This document shows, piece after piece, positions 1 through 6,472 of a DNA stretch of 7,078 bases (the stretch's first letter is position 1; every line of letters begins with the position of its first letter). Source of the stretch: Nitrospirota bacterium (GTDB taxonomy: Bacteria; Nitrospirota; Leptospirillia; Leptospirillales; Leptospirillaceae); NCBI GenBank assembly GCA_021828525.1, contig JAJZGM010000061.1, positions 1 to 7,078 of the forward strand, written 5' to 3'. The notes below the pieces were generated by a model. It saw only the letters and a list, made by a program, of their open reading frames with translations. It searched no databases and was not told where the DNA came from. Made by a program: the position numbers and the translations under genes.

Positions 1-1467
1 CCGGAATTCGGCAGGGCCCCCCTTCTCGTGGTCACCAACCGGGAACCGATCGTCTGGGAGGGGTCCGGACATCTCTCCTTCCCTCCCGGGGGGGTGACCC
101 AGACGATCCATCGTCTTCTGGGCATAGTGGGGGGCGAGTGGATCGCCCTCAGGGATTCTGCGGGGCCGGATCTTTTGCGGATTTCCCCTCCCCGGGAGTC
201 CCCGGAAGCTCCGGGATATCTTCTCCAGCGCCTCTCCCTTCCGGAAGAGGTCCGGGCGGCTCATTATGCCGGTTTTTCGAACGGAGTCCTCTGGCCGTTT
301 TTCCATGATGACCCGGAGCGGGTCGGGGAGGTCGGGGACTCCTTTGAGGCCTACCTCCATGTCAACCGGCGTCTGGCCGGGAAGGTGCTGGAGTCCCTCA
401 CCACCCTTTCCCCCGGTGTCGTCTGGATCCATGATTACCAGCTGGCCCTTGTGGCGCGCGAGGTCCGGCGTATGGCCGGGCACCATCTTCCGCCCCTGGC
501 CTTTTTCTGGCATATTCCCTGGGTCGACATCCCCTCAGCGAAGGATTCCCCCTGGCTTTCCGAGCTGGTCGAGGGCCTTCTCTTCCATGACCGGATCGGA
601 TTCCAGACCGAAGGATACAGGGAGCGCTTCCTTGACACTGTCCGCCTCCTTTACGGCGACAGGGCCTCCTGGGACGGCGAGAGTCTCTGCGTCCGCACGG
701 AAAGCGGGACAAGGGTCCTCTCCCTGGGGGTCTACCCTGTCTCGATCGACCCCGCCCACTTCGACCGTCTCGCACGGGATCCCGATGGAATCCGGGCTGC
801 AAGGGAGGTTCTTCGGGAGGCGGAGCTCCTGGGTTCGGAAGAAGAAATCCGTCCCTATCTCGTATCCGTCGACCGGATGGACTATTCCAAAGGATTTCTG
901 GAACGGATCGAGATTCTGGAGGCTCTCTTCACCCGGCACCCCTCCCGCATCGGGACGCTCTCCCTTCTGCAGGTGGCACCTCCCAGCCGGCAGTCGGTGG
1001 AAGCCTACCGCCGGTATGCCCGACAGGTCGAGGCGGCGGTGGAAAGGCTGAATAAAAAATTCGGCCGGAGCGACTGGGTTCCGGTGAAAACCATCGCCCG
1101 CTCCCTTCCCCAAACCGTCCTTGCCCCTCTCTACCGCCTCTCCTCCGGCTCCCTCATCACGGCGACGAAAGACGGAATGAACCTCGTGGCAAAGGAGTTT
1201 CTGGCCTCACAAAAGGGGCGGGACGGAGTCCTCTTCCTGAGCCGCCATACGGGGGCGGCCCAGACGATGGAGGGGCTTGCGCTGATCGATCCCTTCGATC
1301 CCGTCCAGTCCGCACGTCTCATCCACCAGGGACTCTCCCTCGACCCGGAAATCCGGAGGCGCAGGAACGACCGGGTTCTGGCTGCAATCGAGCGGAACAA
1401 CGTCTGCCGGTGGATGAGTGAAAACCTTCGGTCCCTCAGGCCCGTTCCCGGTCCGATGCTGCGATGA
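1..1467 (+). CDS. otsA: Trehalose-6-phosphate synthase (GT20), 5'-truncated by the window edge
   Basis: Retaining GT20 glycosyltransferase that joins glucose from a nucleotide-glucose donor to glucose-6-phosphate, giving trehalose-6-phosphate in the cytosol. The frame is open from base 1. The GTG at 28 lies inside the first beta strand (LLVVTNREP), so the true start is upstream and probably only a few to about 15 residues are missing. Visible motifs: Arg of TNRE near 40-51; GFSNGVLWP with Trp at 292; HDYQL at 430-444 with the Asp that matches E. coli D130; FWHIPW near 508; VDRMDYSKG with Arg at 874 and Lys at 889 (E. coli R262/K267); APPSR with Arg at 988; DGMNLVAKE at 1171-1197 (donor-binding). 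The glycine-rich N-terminal loop (PPGGV, GGEWIAL) differs from E. coli OtsA and looks more like the NREP-type synthases of other phyla. The stop overlaps the otsB start (ATGA). A glucosylglycerol-phosphate synthase is possible but less likely, given otsB next door. Confidence 0.93.
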   Translation, partial: PEFGRAPLLVVTNREPIVWEGSGHLSFPPGGVTQTIHRLLGIVGGEWIALRDSAGPDLLRISPPRESPEAPGYLLQRLSLPEEVRAAHYAGFSNGVLWPFFHDDPERVGEVGDSFEAYLHVNRRLAGKVLESLTTLSPGVVWIHDYQLALVAREVRRMAGHHLPPLAFFWHIPWVDIPSAKDSPWLSELVEGLLFHDRIGFQTEGYRERFLDTVRLLYGDRASWDGESLCVRTESGTRVLSLGVYPVSIDPAHFDRLARDPDGIRAAREVLREAELLGSEEEIRPYLVSVDRMDYSKGFLERIEILEALFTRHPSRIGTLSLLQVAPPSRQSVEAYRRYARQVEAAVERLNKKFGRSDWVPVKTIARSLPQTVLAPLYRLSSGSLITATKDGMNLVAKEFLASQKGRDGVLFLSRHTGAAQTMEGLALIDPFDPVQSARLIHQGLSLDPEIRRRRNDRVLAAIERNNVCRWMSENLRSLRPVPGPMLR

Positions 1468-2300
1468 CCGAGGATCGGGGGCAGGGGAAAAGATCCCGTT
1501 TTGCCCTGTTTCTGGACTTTGACGGAACGCTGGCTCCCATCGCTCCCCATCCCGACCTGGTCCATCTTGGCCCCCATGAGCTGGACCTTCTGGACTCCCT
1601 CGGCCGCCTCCTTCCCCTTTTTGTCATTTCCGGACGGGCCTTCCCCGATATTCTCCGTCGACTTCCCGTTTCCTCTCTCGCGGGTCTTTCCGGTGACCAC
1701 GGGGCTGTCCGCCGCTTCCGGGAGAAACACACCGTCCATCCCGAGGCCCTGCGCGCCAGGGATTCCCTTGCGGCCTGGGTTCCCGACCTTCGTAAGGTTA
1801 CAGACCCCGTCCCGGGAACGGTGACTGAAATCAAGGAATACAGTCTGTCGGTCCATTATCGGGGGGTGGAGCCGGAACGGGTTCCCCGCCTTTCGGAAGA
1901 GATCGAACGGCTGTTCGAAGACTGGGAGGAGAGGACCCGGTTCCGCTTCTATCACGGAAAGATGGTCTGGGAGGTCCGTCCGGCCGGGGGGGTGACCAAG
2001 GAAGAGACGATGGATTTTTTCCTGGAGCATCTCGCCCGGGAGGCCGGGGTCGAGCCCAGGGACTTTTTTCCCGTGATGGTGGGAGACGACACGACCGACC
2101 TTGGGGCAGTCAATCACGCCGTGCATCTGGGAGGACTGGGATACTGGGTCGGCAATCCGCCTCCGGGGCTCGATCCCGGTGCCGGGCGGCTCCGGAACAC
2201 CGACAGTGTCTGGGATCTTCTGAAAGGCCTCAATGTGGCCCTTGAGACGGGAAAGAATCCTCTGGAGGTTCTGACCCGGCCCCTTACGACCCGGGAGTGA
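1464..2300 (+). CDS. otsB: Trehalose-6-phosphate phosphatase (HAD family)
   Basis: Removes the phosphate from trehalose-6-phosphate to release trehalose, completing the pathway begun by otsA. The protein has 278 residues, a little longer than the usual 240-270. HAD motif I is DFDGT at residues 18-22, with D18 as nucleophile and D20 as acid/base. Motif II is SGR at 56-58. A GDHG segment lies at 77-80 (usually GLHG in the family), HYRG at 131-134, and WEVRP at 169-173 followed by K179 as the probable motif III lysine. Motif IV is GDDTTD at 207-212, binding Mg2+; the Glu that commonly follows is Leu213 here. The ATG at 1464 overlaps the otsA TGA (ATGA) and has no clear Shine-Dalgarno sequence, so translation probably depends on termination-reinitiation from otsA. 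The last 17 bp overlap the convergent rfbD gene. Confidence 0.93.
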   Translation: MTEDRGQGKRSRFALFLDFDGTLAPIAPHPDLVHLGPHELDLLDSLGRLLPLFVISGRAFPDILRRLPVSSLAGLSGDHGAVRRFREKHTVHPEALRARDSLAAWVPDLRKVTDPVPGTVTEIKEYSLSVHYRGVEPERVPRLSEEIERLFEDWEERTRFRFYHGKMVWEVRPAGGVTKEETMDFFLEHLAREAGVEPRDFFPVMVGDDTTDLGAVNHAVHLGGLGYWVGNPPPGLDPGAGRLRNTDSVWDLLKGLNVALETGKNPLEVLTRPLTTRE

Positions 2301-3219
2301 GACCGCTCCGGCCGAGGTAGTCCTCGAGGGCCTCCTCCCAGGAGGGGAGGAGGATGCCGGCTCCGTGCGCCTTGTCATTCGAAAGGACGGAAAAGGGAGA
2401 CCGGGGGGCGGCGGGGCGGTAGAGGGAGAGAGGGATCGGAGAAAGATCCGGGGTGAGTCCCGTAAGTTGGAAGATCCGCCGGGCAAATTCGTACCAGCTC
2501 ACATTTCCGGCATTTGTGAGATGCCAGAGTCCGAAGGGCAGGGGAGCCGTCACCAGGAGGGCGATTCCCCGGGCCAGGTCCCGGGCCGCCGTTGGTCCGA
2601 CCCTCTGGTCCGAGACGACCCGGAGGGGCTTTCCTTCCCTGGCGAGCCGGATCATGGTGGTGACGAAGTTGCCGCCCTTCTGTCCGGAGCCCTCCCCTCC
2701 GTAGAGGCCGCAAGTCCGGACAATCCAGGACCGTTCCCAGGCACCCAGGACCAGCCGTTCCCCCGTGGCTTTCGAGAGGCCGTAGACCGAGAGAGGCCGG
2801 GGAGGAGTCTCCTCTGGATAGGGGATCTGCTCCTCTTCGTGGAGGCCTCCGCTCATGACATAGTCGGTCGAGACGTGAAGAAGCGCCGTTTTGGCCACTC
2901 GGCAGGCCCGGGCAAGGTTGAGTGGCGCGAAGGCATTGAGCTCGAAACATTCCCGCACTTCGGTCTCCCCGCGATCGACGGCGTTGTAGGCGCTAGTGTT
3001 GATCAGGAGATCGAATCCCGCGCCGGCAACCTCCGCCAGGGAGTCTGGCGAGGTGATGTCGAAGGAGGGCCGGTCGAGACAGCGAAGGGTGATTTTATGA
3101 GAAAAGCCGGGGTCGGAGAAATGTCTGACCAGCTCGGATCCAAGCTGGCCCCGGGATCCGATCAGGCCGACCTTGAGGGGAGGGGACACGGGCTTGGGTC
3201 CTTTCTCTTTATCTGCCAT
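2284..3219 (-). CDS. rfbD: dTDP-4-dehydrorhamnose reductase (RmlD-like)
   Basis: Extended short-chain dehydrogenase that reduces dTDP-4-dehydro-6-deoxy-L-mannose to dTDP-L-rhamnose with NAD(P)H, supplying rhamnose for O-antigen or other surface glycan. It has 311 residues (family about 290-300). Motifs: Rossmann GSRGQLG at 21-27; NTSAYNAVD at 74-82; HVSTDYV at 115-121 with the active-site Ser/Thr pair; SVYGLSK at 144-150 with catalytic Y146 and K150; RTCGLYG; GGNFV; the SDQRVGPT segment around 203-210; and a C-terminal RPAAPRSPFSVLSN segment typical of RmlD. The ATG at 3219 has no convincing Shine-Dalgarno sequence. A GTG at 3189 (codon 11) has AAAGGA 9 nt upstream and gives a 301-residue protein closer to family length, so it is a serious alternative. 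No rmlA, rmlB or rmlC is in the window. The gene is divergent from hldD and convergent with otsB. Confidence 0.9.
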   Translation of the reverse strand: MADKEKGPKPVSPPLKVGLIGSRGQLGSELVRHFSDPGFSHKITLRCLDRPSFDITSPDSLAEVAGAGFDLLINTSAYNAVDRGETEVRECFELNAFAPLNLARACRVAKTALLHVSTDYVMSGGLHEEEQIPYPEETPPRPLSVYGLSKATGERLVLGAWERSWIVRTCGLYGGEGSGQKGGNFVTTMIRLAREGKPLRVVSDQRVGPTAARDLARGIALLVTAPLPFGLWHLTNAGNVSWYEFARRIFQLTGLTPDLSPIPLSLYRPAAPRSPFSVLSNDKAHGAGILLPSWEEALEDYLGRSGLTPGS

Positions 3220-3332
3220 AATGGAGACATGTTTTCCCGGGCCCGGAGTGGGCCCGGATGGGATCTTACCACATCCGCCGAAGCGGGCGACAGGCCGGAG
3301 TCATGGTGTCCGCTGGCGAAAAGGAGTGCGGG
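3220..3332. promoter_or_regulatory. Divergent intergenic region between rfbD and hldD
   Basis: This 113-bp gap separates two outward-reading genes, so it should hold both promoters. On the minus strand TAAGAT (plus positions 3263-3268), preceded by TGG as in an extended -10 element, would put a transcript start about 35 nt before the rfbD ATG. I see no good -35 box with it. No convincing -10/-35 pair is visible for hldD. The segment 3237-3257 contains two GGGCCC palindromes 11 bp apart, which may be no more than GC-rich composition. The promoter call is weak; the position between divergent starts is the main argument. Confidence 0.35.
3321..3326 (+). promoter_or_regulatory. Shine-Dalgarno sequence of hldD
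   Basis: AAGGAG lies 6 nt before the ATG at 3333. This decides the hldD start: the open frame runs back to 3258, but that upstream extension has no ribosome site and would put 25 extra residues before the Rossmann motif, which in HldD begins close to the N-terminus. Confidence 0.85.
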
Positions 3333-4253
3333 ATGCGATATCTTGTGACGGGTGGGGCGGGATTTATCGGATCGAATCTGGTCCTTCGCCTTGAAAAGGA
3401 CCGGCATGACGTGACGGTGATCGACGACCTCTCGTCCGGCCATTTCAAGAACCTGATCGGCTTCCGGGGAGATTTCTTTGCCCAGGAGCTGGCCGAACTG
3501 GACCTGATCGCGACCTTCGACCGCAAGCCCCCCTTCGATGCCATCTTTCACCAGGCCTCCATCACCGACACCACGGTCATGGACCAGAGGCTGATGATGC
3601 ACCGAAATGTCGCCGGGTTTCACCGGGTCATCGAATACGCCCTCCGCTTCCAGATTCCGGTGGTCTACGCCTCGTCGGCCGGCGTCTACGGCGCCAACCC
3701 CAGCCCCCAGTCCGAGGAGCAGTCTCCGTCCCCCCTGAATGTCTACGGATTCTCGAAGTCGGTCCTGGACAATGTGGCCCACAAGGCCGCCGCCGGTTTT
3801 TCCCGGACGATCGTCGGCCTTCGCTATTTCAATGTCTTTGGTCCCGGCGAGCAGTTCAAGGGACCGGCCGCCTCGATGATCTACCAGCTTTACCGCCAGA
3901 TGAAGGCCGGCAAGGCCCCCCGCGTCTTCAAGTGGGGGGAGCAGGGTCGGGACTTTGTCTACGTCAAGGATGTGGTTGAGGCCAACATTCTTGCCCTTTC
4001 GGCCCGTTCCTCGGGAAGCTTCAACATCGGTTCGGGATCCGAGACCTCCTTCAACACCCTCATCGAGACGATCAAATCCTTCCTTGGGCTCGACCTGAAG
4101 ACCGAGTACTTCGACAATCCCTACGACTTCTACCAGGAACACACCTGCGCCGCAATTGACCAGGCCCGGGATGTTCTGGGATACGCTCCGCGATATTCCG
4201 TTCCCGACGGAATCCGGGACTACCTCGACTTTCTCGAACGTCCGGGACGGTAA
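3333..4253 (+). CDS. hldD: ADP-L-glycero-D-manno-heptose 6-epimerase
   Basis: Cytosolic extended SDR enzyme that epimerises C6 of ADP-D-glycero-beta-D-manno-heptose to give ADP-L-glycero-beta-D-manno-heptose, the last step of the activated heptose supply for the LPS inner core. It has 306 residues against about 310 for E. coli HldD, and similarity runs end to end. Motifs: Rossmann GGAGFIG at 7-13; VIDDLSSG at 29-36 after beta 2; IFHQAS at 71-76; YASSAGVYG at 112-120 with the active-site Ser; LNVYGFSK at 135-142 with catalytic Y138 and K142 (E. coli Y140/K144); RYFNVFGP at 164-171; RDFVYVKDV near 210-218; and FNIGSG near 230-235. The start is chosen from AAGGAG 6 nt upstream. Other NDP-sugar epimerases share the fold, but the RYFNVFGP, RDFVYV and C-terminal segments match HldD best. 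The next gene begins 23 bp downstream on the same strand. Confidence 0.93.
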   Translation: MRYLVTGGAGFIGSNLVLRLEKDRHDVTVIDDLSSGHFKNLIGFRGDFFAQELAELDLIATFDRKPPFDAIFHQASITDTTVMDQRLMMHRNVAGFHRVIEYALRFQIPVVYASSAGVYGANPSPQSEEQSPSPLNVYGFSKSVLDNVAHKAAAGFSRTIVGLRYFNVFGPGEQFKGPAASMIYQLYRQMKAGKAPRVFKWGEQGRDFVYVKDVVEANILALSARSSGSFNIGSGSETSFNTLIETIKSFLGLDLKTEYFDNPYDFYQEHTCAAIDQARDVLGYAPRYSVPDGIRDYLDFLERPGR

Positions 4254-4269
4254 TCCCGGCGGCCCGGGA
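4242..4269 (+). repeat. Three-part inverted repeat at the hldD / M48-like gene junction
   Basis: CCGGGA at 4242-4247, TCCCGG at 4254-4259 and CCGGGA at 4264-4269 are perfect 6-bp complements. The middle arm can pair with the first (6-nt loop ending in the hldD stop codon) or with the third (4-nt loop). The third arm includes most of the GGGAG Shine-Dalgarno sequence (4266-4270) of the next gene. No T-tract follows, so this is not an ordinary terminator. These hexamers are common in this GC-rich sequence, so a regulatory role is only a possibility. Confidence 0.4.
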
Positions 4270-4276
4270 GCATCGT

Positions 4277-6070
4277 GTGAACAGGCTCACTGGCGCCCGC
4301 CTCATCCTGGGGCTGGCCCTCTTTCTCCTTCCGGGTCCCTCCTTCGCCGGAACGGCTCTCCGGCCGCTCATGGGAGACGGCGGGACACCCTCCTACTCCG
4401 ACCTCTCGTCCCTCTCGGTGGTCGAACGGGTGGAAAACGAGCGGGAGGACCTCTCCCGGGTCACCACTGAGGTCGAGCTTCACTACGGAACAGTCAAGAG
4501 CCGCTCCATCTCCCTGGCCCTGGGCCGGATAGCGCGCTCCCTCACTCCTTTTCTTCTCCATCCGGAATTTCCGGTCCAGGTCATCATCATCGACGATGCA
4601 AAGCCCGCCGGCTTCTACCTTGGAGGTGAAACCGTCGTCCTGACGCGGGGACTTGTCTTCTCCGGCCTCATCCGGGACACCGACACGATGGCGGGTCTGG
4701 TCGCCCTGCTTCTTTCGCGCCACGATCTTCTGGACGAATCTGACAAGAGGGCCGCCCTTTCCGGGGCGGCCCTTCTCGAAAAAAGGAACAGGGAAGCCAA
4801 AAATGCCGCCATGATTTTGCTGCGCGCAGGCTACCACTATGCCGGGGCGGTCGAGGCCGTGCGCGTCCTCGATTCTCTCCGGAGGGGGCAGGACTGGAAG
4901 AAGACCGTCGACTGGCTCAATCGCGAGAAGGCCCGGATCCAGGTCGATTCTGCCGAGCTTGAGGATGGCGTCTCCCTTCTCCTCTCCGGACGGCCGGCGG
5001 CTGCCGTTCCCTTTCTGGTCCGCTATGTCGACAGCGCTCCCGGCTCGATCGAAGGGAGGTTCTGGCTGGGATTGGCCTACTATCGGGACTACTTCCGAAC
5101 CCTTCCCGTCAGCCGGGAGACATTGCTCTTTTCGGTCGATCCTCTTCCGACCGTTCCGCCTCTTATCTCCGGGGAGGAGAAAAGGCGCCGTTGGGAGCGG
5201 GATTTTGCCCGGACCATCTGGTCAGGGATCCTAAGAGACAGACCCACCTTTTCCCCGGCCTGGAACGCCATGGGGAGGATCGCACTTCTGGACGGAAGAC
5301 TCCGGACGGCCCTCCGGTTTTTCGGACGGGCCTCCCATCTCAACCCCACCTCCCCCTGGTATTCGGCTGACTTTGCCCTGGCTCTCTGGATGCGGGACCA
5401 CAAAGTGCAGGGTCTCCACCGCTGGGATGAGGCCACGGGCCAGGCGGGCTTCGATCCCCGTCTCGTGTACGACCAGAGTGTGCTTTCCCGGATGGGAGAG
5501 CCGCTGCTCCCCACCGGAATCGCCGCAGTCGAGAGCCTCCCTGGCTGGGAGTTCGCCCGGACCTTGTGGGGAGAAAGCATCGGGGAGAGAAGGATCCGGC
5601 CGTTGCCCTCCTTTCTCGGTCATGTCCTGCCCTCCCCCCTTCTCCCCGGGATGGCGTCCGGGAGGGTCCGCCACCTGGTGGGCCTTCCTTCCTCCGCCCC
5701 CATCCATTCCCATCGGTACCTGATCTGGGATTACCGCCTCAGGAACTATCGGCTGGCCTTTCGGGGAGGGGTCCTCCGCATCGCGGAGTTCTTTGGCAAG
5801 ATCCGTAAAAAGCTCCCCGAATATCCGGACCGGGGGTTCAAGGCGACGCCGGGACATCATCCGGAAGACGATCCGGTCGAGGTGGTCCCCTATGCTCGGA
5901 TCGCCTATCTTCGCTACAAGACGATTCGTCACCAGTGGGTGGTTCAGAGGGTGGGAACGGTGCTCGACCGCTTCATCGTCCTTTCCGACCGGCCGGATGA
6001 TCCGGAGGGAATCCCCGGACCAAAAGCGGAATCTGCCCTCGGGTCCAAAGGGAGGAAACGGGACCGGTGA
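4277..6070 (+). CDS. Exported M48-like (BepA/YfgC-type) protein with TPR-like repeats, zinc site lost
   Basis: This 597-residue protein starts at a GTG preceded by GGGAG 6 nt upstream. Residues 1-24 form a signal peptide (basic start, hydrophobic LILGLALFLL, SFA before G25), so it is probably periplasmic. Residues 45-200 align by eye with M48 peptidases of the BepA/YfgC group: a helix near 50-90, VQVIIIDDAKPAGFYLGG (100-117) for the strand and edge where active members have an NAFA..PGG segment, VVLTRGL (120-126) for the VxTGLL stretch, then MAGLVA (138-143) where LASVLA precedes HExxH. The zinc motif itself reads LLLSR (144-148). The region holding the third ligand is kept as REAKNAAMILLRAGY (172-186), with E173 in the ligand position. 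Residues 227-275 and 324-358 look like TPR helices (for example AWNAMGR...FFGRASHLNP). Residues 405-597 match nothing I recognise and end in a basic tail. Activity as a protease is unlikely; a chaperone or scaffold role in the envelope is inference. Confidence 0.72.
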   Translation: MNRLTGARLILGLALFLLPGPSFAGTALRPLMGDGGTPSYSDLSSLSVVERVENEREDLSRVTTEVELHYGTVKSRSISLALGRIARSLTPFLLHPEFPVQVIIIDDAKPAGFYLGGETVVLTRGLVFSGLIRDTDTMAGLVALLLSRHDLLDESDKRAALSGAALLEKRNREAKNAAMILLRAGYHYAGAVEAVRVLDSLRRGQDWKKTVDWLNREKARIQVDSAELEDGVSLLLSGRPAAAVPFLVRYVDSAPGSIEGRFWLGLAYYRDYFRTLPVSRETLLFSVDPLPTVPPLISGEEKRRRWERDFARTIWSGILRDRPTFSPAWNAMGRIALLDGRLRTALRFFGRASHLNPTSPWYSADFALALWMRDHKVQGLHRWDEATGQAGFDPRLVYDQSVLSRMGEPLLPTGIAAVESLPGWEFARTLWGESIGERRIRPLPSFLGHVLPSPLLPGMASGRVRHLVGLPSSAPIHSHRYLIWDYRLRNYRLAFRGGVLRIAEFFGKIRKKLPEYPDRGFKATPGHHPEDDPVEVVPYARIAYLRYKTIRHQWVVQRVGTVLDRFIVLSDRPDDPEGIPGPKAESALGSKGRKRDR

Positions 6071-6095
6071 GCGTGGGGGAGTGAGCTGGAATTTC

Positions 6096-6102
6096 AAAGG
6101 AG
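6096..6102 (+). promoter_or_regulatory. Shine-Dalgarno sequence of the cytochrome c gene
   Basis: AAAGGAG lies 5 nt before the ATG at 6108. It fixes the start of the cytochrome, whose frame is open far upstream into the preceding gene, and places a clean signal peptide at the N-terminus. Confidence 0.85.
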
Positions 6103-6107
6103 TCGAG

Positions 6108-6458
6108 ATGAGAGCAAAATACGGAAAAATGCTTTGGGGGGCGCTGCTCCTGTTTTTCATTTCCGGGTTCGGGGATCCCGGGAGGGCACTGGCCGACGGC
6201 GGGGAGGGGAAGAAGATCTACGAGGCCCACTGCCTCTCCTGCCATGGAGTCCACGGAAATGGACAAGGGCCGGCCACCCGGGGTCTTTCTCCCCCTCCGC
6301 CGGATTTTACCGATCCGGCCTTCTGGGAGAACAGGACCAACTCCTTCCTCTTCCATGTCATCCAGAACGGCTTGGGATCCATGCCGGGCTGGTCCGACAC
6401 CCTGTCGCCCGGCAGCATCGAGGATGTCCTCTCCTATATCCGGACCTTCCGGAGGTAA
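6108..6458 (+). CDS. Periplasmic mono-heme class I cytochrome c
   Basis: Small electron carrier of 116 residues. The N-terminus is a signal peptide: basic start (RAKYGK), hydrophobic LWGALLLFFISGF at 9-21, and RALA at 26-29 before D30. The mature part of about 87 residues has one heme-binding motif, CLSCH at 42-46 (C42 and C45 thioether, H46 proximal ligand), then GVHGNGQGP, a proline-rich SPPPPDFTDPAF stretch (61-72), and GSMPGW at 90-95 with M92 as the likely sixth ligand. The C-terminal helix is SIEDVLSYIRTF. This layout matches short cytochromes of the cbb3 subunit III-like class I domain. It sits 37 bp after the M48-like gene and may be co-transcribed. The electron partners cannot be told from sequence; transfer to a terminal oxidase is inference. 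Confidence 0.93.
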   Translation: MRAKYGKMLWGALLLFFISGFGDPGRALADGGEGKKIYEAHCLSCHGVHGNGQGPATRGLSPPPPDFTDPAFWENRTNSFLFHVIQNGLGSMPGWSDTLSPGSIEDVLSYIRTFRR

Positions 6459-6459
6459 C

Positions 6460-6472
6460 CCGCCTCAGGCGG
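6460..6472. repeat. Short inverted repeat between two convergent genes
   Basis: CCGCC at 6460-6464 and GGCGG at 6468-6472 form a perfect 5-bp stem with loop TCA, which is the reverse complement of the ferredoxin stop codon. It lies just past the cytochrome stop codon. No run of T follows on either strand, so a role as a two-way terminator is weakly supported. Confidence 0.25.

Noticed and set aside
3..16. EcoRI site and linker-like bases (GGAATTCGGCAGG) at the window start
   Set aside because: It resembles a cloning adaptor, but the otsA frame reads straight through it and the GAATTC hexamer can occur by chance.
1131..2486. 451-residue minus-strand frame opposite otsA/otsB
   Set aside because: It is low-complexity, rich in Pro, Gly and Arg, has no recognisable motif, and lies opposite two well-supported enzymes; long antisense frames are expected in GC-rich coding DNA.
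3258..3332. Longer N-terminus for hldD from an upstream ATG
   Set aside because: No ribosome site there, while AAGGAG precedes the ATG at 3333 and the Rossmann motif should lie near the N-terminus.
2365..3348. 327-residue plus-strand frame opposite rfbD
   Set aside because: No family motif, biased composition, and it runs across the divergent promoter region and the hldD start.
3162..4142. 326-residue minus-strand frame opposite hldD
   Set aside because: It is the reverse-strand shadow of a clear HldD gene, with Gly/Asp/Val-rich composition typical of such shadows.
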